In this document: positions 19,749-29,291 of the stretch, piece by piece
How the letters are laid out: each line of letters starts with the position of its first letter
How positions within the stretch are numbered: the first letter of the stretch is position 1
Assembly: GCA_963798275.1 (NCBI GenBank)
Contig: CAWCTB010000009.1
Coordinates: 124,001 to 188,000 of the forward strand
Length of the DNA stretch: 64,000 bases
Source of the DNA: CAWCTB01 sp963798275
GTDB lineage: Bacteria > Acidobacteriota > Terriglobia > Terriglobales > Acidobacteriaceae
Direction: 5' to 3'
The notes under the pieces: model-generated
What the model was told of the DNA's origin: nothing
Database searches by the model: none
What the model saw: only the letters and a program-made list of their open reading frames with translations
Made by a program: the position numbers and the translations under genes

Positions 19749-21704
19749 ATGCGGAATTTGGGTTTGGCGGTGGTGGTCGCAGTTTCGCTGCTGACCCCGT
19801 TTTCCCTGGCGCAGAGTCCGTTCGCCCCTAAGGTCAGCGGGCCCTTGTCGCAACGCGTCGTCGCCTACAATATCGACGCCCGGTACGATCCGGCCAAGCA
19901 CACCGTTGACGCCACCGAAACGCTTACCTATCACAACCTCACCGGCCAGCCTCTCGACCGCTTCCCCTTTCACCTTTACCTCAACGCCTTCCAGCCCAAG
20001 TCGACGTGGGTGCGCGAGGCGCATCGCGATGGCAACTTTCGTACTAGCACCTTCGACGACGGCTGGGATCCGAAGGACGACGGATCCAATGAGGTGATCT
20101 CGTTTGAAGTCGTGGGCATGGGAGATCTCACCAAGCAGATGAAGTTCATCTCTCCTGATGACGGCAATGCTGACGACAAGACGGTCTTCGAGGTGCAACT
20201 GCCGCGCCCGGTTCCGCCCGGGGAGGAGGTGGAGTTCAAAATCAAGTTTCGCGCGACCTTTCCCGAGGTCATTGCCCGCACCGGATACAAGCGCTCATTC
20301 CTGCTCGCCGGGCAGTGGTTCCCCAAGGTCGGAGTGTGGTGGCACGGCGCGTGGAATTGCCACCAGTTCCACGCCCTGACCGAGTTCTTCGCCGACTTCG
20401 GCACCTACGACGTGAAGATCACGTTGCCGAAGGACCACATTATTGGAGCGACTGGCGTCCAGACCGGCGAGACCGACAACGGCAACGGTACGAAGACAGT
20501 CAGCTTCCACGCCGAGGACGTGCACGACTTCGCTTGGACCTCCGATCCCAATTACAAGGTTGTGGAAGGCGAATTCGACGGCAGTGTCGGACCGGTGAAG
20601 ATTCGGCTGCTGACCTACGAAGGTCACAAGAGTTCGTGGCAGCGCTACCTCGACATCATGCAAGGCACCATGAAGCGGTTTGATGACTGGTATGGGCCGT
20701 ATCCCTACGCGCAGATCACCGTTGTCGATCCGCCGCACGGCGCACTCGAAGCCGGCGGCATGGAGTACCCGACGTTCATCACCGGCGACACCATCTGGTG
20801 GGCTCCCAAGGGGCAGCACGTATTGCCAGAAATGGTCACCGAGCACGAGTTCGGACACCAGTACTGGTACGGCATGGTGGCGACCAACGAGTTCGAAAAC
20901 GCCTGGCTCGACGAGGGCATTAACAGCTACACCGAAGTCAAGGTGATGGATGATATCTTCGGCCACGACACCAGCATGCTAAACATGTTTGGCGCGCAGT
21001 TCGGCGATGCCGGGGCCCAGCGTGAGTCCTATCTGGGCGCACCCGATCGCGATGCCATCTCCACCGCCAGCTACACCGACATGAGCATGGGAACGTACGG
21101 CGACATCACCTATGGCAAGACAGCGACCATGCTTGTGACGCTGGAAACTGTAGTCGGCGAGCAGACGCTGAAGAACGCGTTGCACACCTACTTTATGAAA
21201 TATCGCTTCACCCATCCGACACAGGAGGACTTTCTCCGCACCGTCAATGAAGTAGCGCAGCAAGACCTCGGATGGTATTGGCAGCAGGCCGTCTACGGCA
21301 CACAGATCCTCGACTATGAAGTGCTGCGCGCCGACTCGACCCCGGTGCAGTGGTTTGACAAGAAACTCGACGAGAAGAAGGGGGTCACCGAGTACGAGAC
21401 CCAGATCCTATTGCACCGCAAAGGCGAGTTCATCTATCCCGTGGAGGCCGAAATCAAGTTCGACAATGGCGAGACAGACCGGGTGCGCTGGGATGGCCGC
21501 GACCGCTGGGTGCGGTACGTGTACATCAAGAAAGCCAAGGTCCTCTCGGTGCAGATCGATCCCGAGTACCGGGTCACCATGGACCGCAACTATCTGAACA
21601 ACAGCATCGCTACCGAACATCAGAGCACCGCGACCCACAAGATCATCATTTACTGGACATTCCTCACCCAGTTCTGCGGCCAGATGTTGAGTTGGCTGAC
21701 GTAA
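19749..21704 (+). CDS. secreted M1 family metallopeptidase
   Basis: Zinc aminopeptidase-like enzyme. Signal peptide MRNLGLAVVVAVSLLTPFSLA, then Q. The N-terminal beta-saddle (residues ~35-220) leads to the catalytic domain with the exopeptidase motif GGMEY near residue 337 and the zinc site HEFGH followed by exactly 18 residues and the third ligand Glu (WLDEG). Residues ~500-630 form the C-terminal part with a basic region. Its start follows GGGGAG. Full length of 651 residues, intact frame. Likely periplasmic peptide scavenging. The next gene begins 28 bases downstream, so they may be co-transcribed. Confidence 0.92.
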   Translation: MRNLGLAVVVAVSLLTPFSLAQSPFAPKVSGPLSQRVVAYNIDARYDPAKHTVDATETLTYHNLTGQPLDRFPFHLYLNAFQPKSTWVREAHRDGNFRTSTFDDGWDPKDDGSNEVISFEVVGMGDLTKQMKFISPDDGNADDKTVFEVQLPRPVPPGEEVEFKIKFRATFPEVIARTGYKRSFLLAGQWFPKVGVWWHGAWNCHQFHALTEFFADFGTYDVKITLPKDHIIGATGVQTGETDNGNGTKTVSFHAEDVHDFAWTSDPNYKVVEGEFDGSVGPVKIRLLTYEGHKSSWQRYLDIMQGTMKRFDDWYGPYPYAQITVVDPPHGALEAGGMEYPTFITGDTIWWAPKGQHVLPEMVTEHEFGHQYWYGMVATNEFENAWLDEGINSYTEVKVMDDIFGHDTSMLNMFGAQFGDAGAQRESYLGAPDRDAISTASYTDMSMGTYGDITYGKTATMLVTLETVVGEQTLKNALHTYFMKYRFTHPTQEDFLRTVNEVAQQDLGWYWQQAVYGTQILDYEVLRADSTPVQWFDKKLDEKKGVTEYETQILLHRKGEFIYPVEAEIKFDNGETDRVRWDGRDRWVRYVYIKKAKVLSVQIDPEYRVTMDRNYLNNSIATEHQSTATHKIIIYWTFLTQFCGQMLSWLT

Positions 21705-21732
21705 CGCCGGAACCAGCGAAAGGGCAACATCG

Positions 21733-22747
21733 TTGACTGACGAAAGCAAGGGAATCCTCGGCGCCGGAGCCGCGCTGGTGTGGCGGCATCAACGGGTGTT
21801 GTGGTGGGTGTTCGCGGTTAACTTCGTGCTGGGAGGGCTGGGGGCCAGCAGCGCCGCCAGGACCCTGTCGGACGCCCTGTCGCACAGCCTTGCGGGCAAG
21901 AAGTTGAGCAACGGCTTCGACGTTGGCATGTTCATGGAACTCGTCGTCCGGCCCGAGGTCCGGCTGTTTCGCTCGGTGGGGACATCCATCGTGTTCGCTG
22001 CGCTGTTCCTGCTATTTCTGCTGTTCGTGACCGGCGGCATCCTGCTGGTGTATCGCGATGAACGCAGACTCAGCACGGGAGAATTCTTTGAAGCCTGCGG
22101 CCGGTACTTCTGGCCATTGGTGCGGTTGCTGCTGTGGTCGCTGATACCGTTTGCCGTGGTGAATTTCCTGTACGAAGGGGTGTCATGGTTCTCCACGTAC
22201 ATTGGCGACCGGGCGGTGGCCGATCAGACCGGCTTCTACATTCTGCTCGCAGGCTCGCATACCGGTGGTCCTGCTGTTCGTGTGGGTGCGGATGTGGTTT
22301 GACCTGGCGCAGGTCCGTGCCGTCGCGCTGGACAACCGGGTAATGCGGCGGAACGCCATGAAAGCGTTTTCTCTGGCCAAGGAAAGCTCGGCGCCCCTTT
22401 TCTGGGTCTATCTCCTCGTAGGCATTCTCGCCTGGGTAGTCACCATCATCCTGCTGTTGCTCTGGGCAAAACTACCTCCCAAGGCGCTACCCGTCACCTT
22501 GCTTCTGCTTGAACTGATCATGGTCGCGCACATTGGCACCCGGTTGTGGCAAAAGGCATGTGCCACAGTGTGGTATGCGCGTAATCCGGAGCCCGTACCG
22601 GTTGCGGTGGAGCCGTACAGCCCGCCAGTTCAAGCCGGCGGCGAAGTGGCGAATCAGCCGGTGCCCGCGGACGTCGATGCTCCGCTCACCCCTTACATCG
22701 AACCGCCCGAACCGGAGCAGGGACCGCCTTCGGAACCAGAAAAATGA
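21733..22747 (+). CDS. polytopic membrane protein of unknown function (frameshifted)
   Basis: Starts at TTG 21733 (TDESKGILGAGAALVWRHQR). The N-terminal half has hydrophobic helices (VLWWVFAVNFVLGGLG, SIVFAALFLLFLLFVTGGIL, LVRLLLWSLIPFAVVNF). A shift near 22262 moves to the next frame, which continues VVLLFVWVRMWFDLAQVRAV, then LFWVYLLVGILAWVVTIILL and a cytosolic or periplasmic Pro/Glu-rich tail (QPVPADVDAPLTPYIEPPEP). About six membrane segments, ~338 residues after correction. No named family recognised. Probably in an operon with the M1 peptidase. Confidence 0.7.
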
Positions 22748-22771
22748 AAAAGGGGCGCACGCGCCGCCCCT
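22741..22771 (-). terminator. intrinsic terminator of acs
   Basis: Stem AGGGGCG / CGCCCCT at 22751-22771, followed on the minus strand by TTTTTCATTTT. It abuts the stop of the convergent membrane-protein gene. Confidence 0.75.
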
Positions 22772-22858
22772 GTGCAAATCAAAGCAATTGTTCCGTGGTA
22801 CCGATCAGAGGCGCAAACCCAGCGAGTTTTCCCGAGGTTTGCCCCTCGCGGTCAGCCT

Positions 22859-24967
22859 TCAGTCTTCTGTCCCGAATTTCTTCAGGTCCTCCGGCCCATC
22901 GGCCAGCGCCACCGCCTCTTTGCCCTGAACCATTACCCGGACCGCTTCCACTACGTCAGGATTCGCCAGGGTGGTGATATCGCCAGTGTTCATGTTGTTG
23001 GAGAGGGCCGCAAGAACCCGCCGCATGAGCTTGCCGGATCGTGTTTTTGGCATGTCCGGAACAATGTGGATCTTCCGCGGGCGGGCAATCTTGCCAATCA
23101 TGGTTTCAATGACGTGGTTGACCTTGTCCAAAATCGCCTGGCTCGGCAGTACATCCGGCTGCAGGACGATATAGACCTCGGGTACACGGCCTTTGATTTC
23201 GTCCACTACCGGCACCACCGCCGCTTCTGCCACCTCAGGAATCGTCAGGCACGCGGACTCGATTTCCTTGGTGCCCAGACGGTGGCCGGCCACGTTGATG
23301 ACGTCATCCACGCGTCCCAGGATCCGGAAGTAGCCGTCCACGGCCAGCACAGCTCCATCCGCCGCGAAATACGGCCAGTCACGCCAGTCCTTGCTGTCGC
23401 GATTCTTGCAGTACTTAGCGTAGTACTGGTCAACGAAACGCTGGCGATCGCCCCAAATGGTTTGCATGATGCCGGGCCAGGGATTGCGAATGCAGATGTT
23501 CCCCGCCTTGCCCGAACCGGCGGCCACATTTTCTCCCATTTCATCGATGATAGTGGGGTAGATGCCCGGCATACCTGGGCCTGCGCTTCCCGGCTTCATG
23601 GGGTTCAGCGCCGGCTTGGTGCTGCAAAGGAATCCTCCGTTTTCGGTCTGCCACCACGTGTCCACAATCACGGCCTCGCCTTTGCCCACCGTTTCGTAAT
23701 ACCACCGCCAAACCTCTGGCTCGATGGGTTCTCCCACCGTGGTCATGTGCTTGAAATGGTAGTTGTACTTGGTGGGTTCATCGTGACCGGCCTTGCGCAA
23801 CATGCGGATAGCGGTGGGCGAGGTGTGGAAGATGTTGACATCCAGGCGCTCGGCGATTCTCCATACCCTGCCCGGGTCGGGATAGGTCGGGACTCCTTCG
23901 TAGATGACGCTGGTGGCGGCCAGGGCCAAAGGTCCATAGACGATGAACGAGTGACCGGTAATCCAGCCGATGTCGGCCATGCACCAGTACACATCTTCGG
24001 GGTGGATGTCCTGGATGTATTTGGAGCAGCCCGTCACATAGGCGAGGTAGCCGCCAGTGCGGTGTTGACAGCCTTTGGGCTTTCCGGTGCTGCCGCTGGT
24101 GTACATAAGAAACAGCGGCGCCTCCGCATCCATGGGAACGGGAGGCACGATCTCACCCGAGTAGTTCGGCAGGATCTCATCCACGAAGAAATCGCGCCCT
24201 TCCACAAACGGCGAAGCGGACGCATTCTTGCCTGGGTGACGTCTCCACACCAGGACCTTTTCCACCGCCTGACCTTCCTGCTTGGCTATGTCCAGCGATA
24301 TGTCGGCGGCCGCCTTGTGGTCGAGCAGCTTGCCATTGCGATAGTAACCATCCATTGTGATCAGGATGTGGCTGCCGGAATCGGCGACGCGCCGGCCGCA
24401 AGCCTCGCCGCTGAAGCCGCCAAACACAACCGAGTGAATCACGCCCAGGCGGGCACAGGCCAGCATGGTAATGGGCAACTCGGGGACCATCGGCATGTGA
24501 ATGGTGACGCGATCTCCGGCCTTCAGACCACAGAAATCGCGCAGCAGCGCCGCGAATTCATTCACTCGCACATAGAGTTCGCGGTAGGTGACGGATACAG
24601 GCGCATCGGCTTCCGGTTCCGGGACAAAGATGAGCGCCGCTTTGTTCTTGTGCTGGGCGAGGTGCCGGTCCACGCAGTTGTACGAAGCGTTGATCTTGCC
24701 GCCCACGAACCACTTCCAGAACGGCGGATCGCTGGTGTCGAGCGTAGTGTGCCAGTACTGGTCCCAGCTCAGCAGATCGGCGTACTCCCGGAAGCATTCC
24801 GGGAAATTTTTCTCGTTGAAGCGTTCGTTGACGTCGGGATCGGTCAGATTTGCCTGGCCGATGAATTTCGCGGAAGGATAATAGTATTCTTCCTCCCGCC
24901 AATGGACTGCGATCTGAGCCTCGCTGGTCTCGATCACCACATTCTGGTTCGGAAGAGTTCGAGCCAT
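22859..24967 (-). CDS. acs: acetate--CoA ligase (AMP-forming)
   Basis: Activates acetate to acetyl-CoA through acetyl-AMP. 702 residues, slightly longer than the ~650 of E. coli Acs. Adenylation motifs are canonical: YTSGSTGKPKG near residue 288, YWCMADIGWITGHS, the acyl-pocket motif VDTWWQTENGG, GYFRILGRVDDVINVAGHR and the C-terminal PKTRSGKLMRR containing the lysine that is acetylated in Pat-regulated enzymes. The strict TWWQTE pocket favours acetate or propionate. Intact frame, own terminator, and a second ligase-type gene 227 bases upstream on the same strand, with an MFS carrier beyond it. Confidence 0.95.
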   Translation of the reverse strand: MARTLPNQNVVIETSEAQIAVHWREEEYYYPSAKFIGQANLTDPDVNERFNEKNFPECFREYADLLSWDQYWHTTLDTSDPPFWKWFVGGKINASYNCVDRHLAQHKNKAALIFVPEPEADAPVSVTYRELYVRVNEFAALLRDFCGLKAGDRVTIHMPMVPELPITMLACARLGVIHSVVFGGFSGEACGRRVADSGSHILITMDGYYRNGKLLDHKAAADISLDIAKQEGQAVEKVLVWRRHPGKNASASPFVEGRDFFVDEILPNYSGEIVPPVPMDAEAPLFLMYTSGSTGKPKGCQHRTGGYLAYVTGCSKYIQDIHPEDVYWCMADIGWITGHSFIVYGPLALAATSVIYEGVPTYPDPGRVWRIAERLDVNIFHTSPTAIRMLRKAGHDEPTKYNYHFKHMTTVGEPIEPEVWRWYYETVGKGEAVIVDTWWQTENGGFLCSTKPALNPMKPGSAGPGMPGIYPTIIDEMGENVAAGSGKAGNICIRNPWPGIMQTIWGDRQRFVDQYYAKYCKNRDSKDWRDWPYFAADGAVLAVDGYFRILGRVDDVINVAGHRLGTKEIESACLTIPEVAEAAVVPVVDEIKGRVPEVYIVLQPDVLPSQAILDKVNHVIETMIGKIARPRKIHIVPDMPKTRSGKLMRRVLAALSNNMNTGDITTLANPDVVEAVRVMVQGKEAVALADGPEDLKKFGTED

Positions 24968-25150
24968 ATGTCAGTCACTCCTTAGATTTCTGAATTTGTG
25001 CTGCAACCCTGGAAGTTCTTCTGTCAGTGTTTACTGGGTTGCCGAAACGCGCTCCTGCGCCTCGGTCAAGCCCATATAATGAAACATTCTGTACCTCACT
25101 GCAACGCCTGCGCTCGTCCCGGAACGTTCCGGTCAGAGCCTTACCCGACC

Positions 25151-25173
25151 CGGCCCGCCGTTGTAGCGGGCCG
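25151..25173 (-). terminator. possible hairpin terminator after the second CoA ligase
   Basis: Strong 8-bp stem CGGCCCGC / GCGGGCCG just past the minus-strand stop at 25195. No T-run follows, so it may only stabilise the 3' end. Confidence 0.4.
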
Positions 25174-25194
25174 GAAATTCTATTCCTGCCTGGT

Positions 25195-27216
25195 TCACTT
25201 GCCTTTGGAAGATGCCGCTGGTAACGGCTGGTTGTCCAGCGCCGCCCTCATCTGATGCCACGCATGCCGGGCTTCCTCCACCGAGCCTTCGTCCTCGATG
25301 GTCGTGATGTCACCGGGGTTTTTCTCCTGGGTCACAGCCTTGAGCACGCGCCGCATGATCTTGCCGCTGCGGGTCTTGGGCAGCATGTCCACGAAGTTCA
25401 GTTCGCCGATCACGGCTACCGGCCCGAGTTCATGCCGCACCTGATCGAGCAGTTGCTGCTTCAATTGCTCCGATGGAATGAAGCCTTGTTTGAGCACTAC
25501 AAACGCGGAGATCACTTCGCCGCGCAGTTCGTCGGGCCGGCCAATTACACCCGATTCCGCCACTGCGGCATGGCCGAGCAGCGCGGTCTCCACCTCGATG
25601 GTGCCGATGCGATGTCCGGCAATTTTGATGATCTCATCGGCGCGCCCGGCGAACCACACATAGCCATCCTCGTCGATTTGTGCCGAGTCGCCGGTGTAGT
25701 AGACATCGGGAATGATCTGCCAATAATCGCGGCCGTACCGTTCCGTTTCACCCCACAACTCCGGGGTCAATCCCGGGAAAGGCCGCCTGATCACCATGAT
25801 GCCCTTTTCGTTGACGCCGCACGGTGTACCGTCGGGCGCCACCACTGCGGCATCAATGCCTGGCATGGGGACAGTAGCCGATCCCGGCTTGATCGGCAAC
25901 ATTCCCAGCCCATACGGGTTGCCAAAGACGGGCCCGCTGGTTTCGGTTTGCCACATGTGGTCGATGACGGGAATCTGGTTCTTGAAAATCTTCTTCTGCA
26001 GCCATTCCCATGCCGGCGCATTCAAAACCTCGCCGGCGCAAAAAACCCGTTCCAGATACTTGTAATCAACGCTCCCGAACGGCCCATCGCCGTAGCGCAT
26101 CAGCAATCGCACGGCGGTTGGCGAAGTGAAAATGCCGCTGACGCGGTACTCCTCCATCAGCGTCTTCCAGGTGCCTTCCGGGGTGGGATAGTCAAGCGCA
26201 CCTTCGAAAGCGACCGTGGTCGCGCCCGCGATCAAAGGCGCGTACACGATGTAGCTGTGACCAACGATCCAGCCGATGTCGGAGGTGGACCACCAGACAT
26301 CCGTCGGCTTCAAGGCAAACAGCCACTGTCCCATGCTGTGAATGTGGACCTGATAACCGCCATGGGTATGGATGGCCAGCTTCGGTGTCGCGGTGGTTCC
26401 GGAAGTGGCCAGGATGAACGCCGGCTCATTGGCTTCCATGGTGACATAGTCGCCGCTTTCTCCGGCGCCGTGCTCCAGAAACTGCTCCCAGAGCAGGTCC
26501 CGTCCGGGACGCATGGGAGTTTCCCCAGCGGTTCGCTTCAGAACGATGACGTGCTCCACCTTGTCGCCCGCGTTCTGCAAGGCCTCGTCGACGATTTCTT
26601 TGAGCCGGGTATCCTTGCCCTTGCGATAGGTGACATCGGCCGTAAAGACCAATCGTGAACCGCTGGCCTGAATGCGGTCGCCCAGCGCTTTGGCGCCAAA
26701 GCCGGCAAACACCACGGAGTGAATCGCGCCGATGCGGACCGTCGCCAACATCAGGATAATGGCCTCTGGAGACGTCGGCATGTAAATGGTAAGGCGATCG
26801 CCCTTCTTGATGCCCATCCCGCGCAACGCCTTCGCCACCTGCTCGACTTCGTAGAGCAAGTGAGCGTAGGTATAGACGCGGCGCTCGCCACGTTCATTGA
26901 TGTACACCAGCGCGGTGTGCCCGCCCCAGCCGCGTTTTACATGATGATCGAGCGCGTTGTAAGCCAGATTGGTCTGCGCGCCGAGGTACCACTTGAAGGT
27001 GGGTGGATTCCACTCCAACACTTTGTCCCACTTACGGAACCACGGCAGCTGGTCCGCCGCACGTCCCCAAAAACCTTCCGGATCTTGCTTTCCCTCCTCG
27101 ATCCACTTTTGCGCCACCGGACTGATAAGGTGATGCGGCGTGGTATGAGGGGTGGACTGCTCAACTGCTCTCTTTGTTACATCCTGGGATTCCGATAATG
27201 TCGTGGCGGTGCCCAT
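25195..27216 (-). CDS. AMP-forming acyl-CoA synthetase, acetate-CoA ligase-like
   Basis: 673 residues, ANL superfamily. Regions in order: HLISPVAQKWIEEGKQDPEG, IHSVVFAGFGAKALGDRIQ, a divergent phosphate-loop TSGTTATPKLAIHTHGGY near residue 272 (canonical TSGSTGxPKG, so two loop residues differ), VWWSTSDIGWIVGHSYIVY, the pocket motif DHMWQTETSG, GYVWFAGRADEIIKIAGHR and the hinge plus catalytic PKTRSGKIMRRVL. The overall layout is Acs-like, but the pocket has Met where Acs usually has the first Trp, so the preferred acid may differ (propionate or another short acid). Adjacent to acs and an OFA-like carrier, suggesting a carboxylate-use cluster. Confidence 0.87.
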   Translation of the reverse strand: MGTATTLSESQDVTKRAVEQSTPHTTPHHLISPVAQKWIEEGKQDPEGFWGRAADQLPWFRKWDKVLEWNPPTFKWYLGAQTNLAYNALDHHVKRGWGGHTALVYINERGERRVYTYAHLLYEVEQVAKALRGMGIKKGDRLTIYMPTSPEAIILMLATVRIGAIHSVVFAGFGAKALGDRIQASGSRLVFTADVTYRKGKDTRLKEIVDEALQNAGDKVEHVIVLKRTAGETPMRPGRDLLWEQFLEHGAGESGDYVTMEANEPAFILATSGTTATPKLAIHTHGGYQVHIHSMGQWLFALKPTDVWWSTSDIGWIVGHSYIVYAPLIAGATTVAFEGALDYPTPEGTWKTLMEEYRVSGIFTSPTAVRLLMRYGDGPFGSVDYKYLERVFCAGEVLNAPAWEWLQKKIFKNQIPVIDHMWQTETSGPVFGNPYGLGMLPIKPGSATVPMPGIDAAVVAPDGTPCGVNEKGIMVIRRPFPGLTPELWGETERYGRDYWQIIPDVYYTGDSAQIDEDGYVWFAGRADEIIKIAGHRIGTIEVETALLGHAAVAESGVIGRPDELRGEVISAFVVLKQGFIPSEQLKQQLLDQVRHELGPVAVIGELNFVDMLPKTRSGKIMRRVLKAVTQEKNPGDITTIEDEGSVEEARHAWHQMRAALDNQPLPAASSKGK

Positions 27217-27282
27217 AACTAAGCATGCTCCTTCAAACTAATAAATGCTGCCCGAAGTCAACTCCAAACTGAGGCCCTTCAG

Positions 27283-27313
27283 AAAAAAACTCGGGGCGGC
27301 TTCCAGTCGCCCC
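27283..27313 (-). terminator. intrinsic terminator of the MFS gene
   Basis: Stem GGGGCG / CGCCCC at 27293-27313 followed on the minus strand by GAG and seven T residues. Confidence 0.85.
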
Positions 27314-27339
27314 AACCGTGAAAAAATGGTTCGTGACGG

Positions 27340-28593
27340 CTACGCGTGCTTGGGCCGGCGCGCCAGCAGTTCGGCAACCAACGCTACCGCAGCCAGAACT
27401 GCCGCAGTATAAAACGCCATCTGGTAGTTGTGATACTTGTCGTACAGTTTCCCGCCGATTCGTCCACCCAGGAGACCGGCCACCCCCCAAGCAGTGAATA
27501 GCAACCCGTAATTGATACCCACGTTCTTGGTACCCCAGAAGTCTGCCGCGGTCGCCGCGTTGACCGAAAGTTGGGTACCGTAGCACCAGTAAACGACGAA
27601 CAGCATGACGAACAGTGCTGCCGCGTTGCCTCCCACGCTATACAGAATGGGCATGGCCACCATAGAGATGCCGATCATCAAACGCAGGACATTGATGCGT
27701 CCCAGGTGGTCCGACATCCATCCTGATAGGATGCGCCCCGAGGCGTTGCCGACCGCGCCCACCACCAAGCCGAGCGAAGCCAGGGTGATGCTGGGGATAC
27801 CCACGCTCTTCGCAAAGGGTACCAACTGGCTGATGACCATGAGACCGGCCGCGCAACCAAACGCGTAGGCCACCCACATAAAGTAGAAGGTCGGGGTGCG
27901 CAGCATTTCACCGGGGGAGAAGTCATAGGCGGTGGCCGCAGCCTTCGAAGTGGAAGTCGGCGACCAGCCCGCAGGCTTATATCCGGTGGGAGGATTTTTC
28001 AGCAGAAAGGAGCCGATGATCGTCATCACGAAGAAGATCGCGCCCAGGACTTGGAAGGTGGTACGCCAGCCAAAGTGCGGAATCAGGTAGCTAGCCGACA
28101 ATGGGCCAAAGATCGCCGAGCCGGCGCCGTATCCGCCCACGGCCAACCCCACCGCCAAGCCACGCTTATCGGGGAACCACTTGGCCATTACTGGGATGGG
28201 TGTGGCGTAACCGAAGCCATTACCCAATCCTCCAATCACACCGAAACAAATGAAGAGGTAGGTCAGGCTGCTGGTGAACGAACATAGAAAGAAGCCCACG
28301 CTCACCAGGATTGCGCCGGTGAGCGAGACCCAGAAGGGCCCGAGCTTGTCCTGCAGCCTCCCAGCAACGATAAACGTTAAAGCGAACACCACCACCGCGA
28401 TGGTGAACACCGTTGAGGTATCCGCCCGCTTCCATCCGAACTCTTTCTCGAGCGGGGCAACGAATACGCTCCAGGCATAGAGCGAGCCGAGAGCAATGTT
28501 CATCAGCAGTCCGCCGATTACGCGCCACCATCGGCTCAACCCGACACTTCCGATCTCGACTGAGTTCGCTCTACCTGTAGTTGTTGCGCTCAT
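27340..28593 (-). CDS. MFS transporter, oxalate/formate antiporter (OFA)-like
   Basis: 417 residues with 12 predicted membrane segments. Starts at ATG 28593 (MSATTTGRANSVEIGSVG) because GGGAG stands seven bases upstream; an upstream in-frame ATG lacks this. OFA-like features: N-terminal RWWRVIGGLLMNIALGSLYA, then WSVFVAPLEKEFGW; YATPIPVMAKWFPDKRG; GYGAGSAIFGPLSASYLI. Substrates of the OFA group are monocarboxylates or oxalate/formate exchange. The two CoA ligases downstream on the same strand make an acetate-type substrate plausible. It has its own terminator. Confidence 0.87.
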   Translation of the reverse strand: MSATTTGRANSVEIGSVGLSRWWRVIGGLLMNIALGSLYAWSVFVAPLEKEFGWKRADTSTVFTIAVVVFALTFIVAGRLQDKLGPFWVSLTGAILVSVGFFLCSFTSSLTYLFICFGVIGGLGNGFGYATPIPVMAKWFPDKRGLAVGLAVGGYGAGSAIFGPLSASYLIPHFGWRTTFQVLGAIFFVMTIIGSFLLKNPPTGYKPAGWSPTSTSKAAATAYDFSPGEMLRTPTFYFMWVAYAFGCAAGLMVISQLVPFAKSVGIPSITLASLGLVVGAVGNASGRILSGWMSDHLGRINVLRLMIGISMVAMPILYSVGGNAAALFVMLFVVYWCYGTQLSVNAATAADFWGTKNVGINYGLLFTAWGVAGLLGGRIGGKLYDKYHNYQMAFYTAAVLAAVALVAELLARRPKHA

Positions 28594-29291
28594 CTCATGT
28601 CTCCCTTCCAATGGCGAAGAACGATACCACCCCGCCCTCGCGACAACAATCTGAAATGTGTGACTGCCTCAACAATTCCGGCTGAAAACGTTGGGAACTG
28701 GCGCTTCGGGTTGTCCCCCGGATCCTGCTGCCATCCTCTTTGAGACCTCCCACTTTCAGCTTCGTGCTGCGGACCCCTTCCCTGATCTGGGCAGGATCAG
28801 ACCCGGCATCACCAATGGCGGGAAGCGCATTGGGGTAGAGGAGAGTGGTCAGGTCCGCTCCTTGCTTCGTTGCGTGCGCAAACCGGAATTGGTATTCCGG
28901 CACCGGGTTGCGACGGAGGTTCCTGCAACCCGGCCCTGCAATTGGCGGCGAGAGACCGTTGCGCTTCCCGCCTTTTGAGCCGTTGTGGGCGCGATTTTCC
29001 TTCACCTGGCCAAACCCTGGCTGTGATGGCGAATACTGGCCTCTGTGACATCCGTCACCAAGCAGGCGTAAGATCACAGGTAGCGGGTCGTCGAACGCTC
29101 AACTCCGGTCCGTGAACCTGCCACCCGGTTACGGCCGGCAGCGGTACGAGACCCGAGGAGCGGCAAGGCTCTCGAACATCGGCGGTGCTTGGGGAGTGAG
29201 CGGGAGGTGGTTCCCCAGCGGGGGATATTTGATTTACCCTTACCCGTTTGCACCCGGTGGTAGCATACTAGGTAAGCTTACGGAGGACACA
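28594..29291. other. long divergent intergenic region between MFS gene and Fnr-like regulator
   Basis: Nearly 700 bases with no convincing gene. It holds a Crp/Fnr-type inverted repeat at 29044-29059 and the promoters of both flanking genes. A 60-codon in-frame extension of the regulator toward 29112 looks non-coding. Several local palindromes (for example around 28890-28935, rich in CCGGAATTGGTATTCCGG) suggest a structured RNA or operator, but I cannot name one. Confidence 0.5.
29044..29059. promoter_or_regulatory. Crp/Fnr-type operator upstream of the Fnr-like gene
   Basis: TGTGACATCCGTCACC has the TGTGA-N6-TCAC(A) layout of Crp sites and lies ~230 bases before the regulator's GTG. The regulator's own recognition helix (SRETVTR) matches the Crp residues that read TGTGA, so autoregulation is plausible. 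Confidence 0.5.

Noticed and set aside
22772..24985. 737-codon plus-strand frame over acs
   Set aside because: Complete overlap with a canonical acetyl-CoA synthetase on the other strand; no family resemblance.
25255..26658. 467-codon plus-strand frame over the second CoA ligase
   Set aside because: Antisense shadow of a well-supported gene.
28658..28673. Possible third Crp-type site (TGTGACTGCCTCAAC) before the MFS gene
   Set aside because: Second half-site is poor and the spacing is off by one base.
28845..28870. GGTCAGGTCC segment resembling bacterial SRP RNA
   Set aside because: The conserved GGAAGGAAGCAGCC loop does not follow.
29112..29291. N-terminal extension of the Fnr-like regulator from an upstream ATG
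   Set aside because: GTG 29292 has a perfect GGAGG; the upstream part is Gly/Pro/Tyr-rich without similarity to the family.
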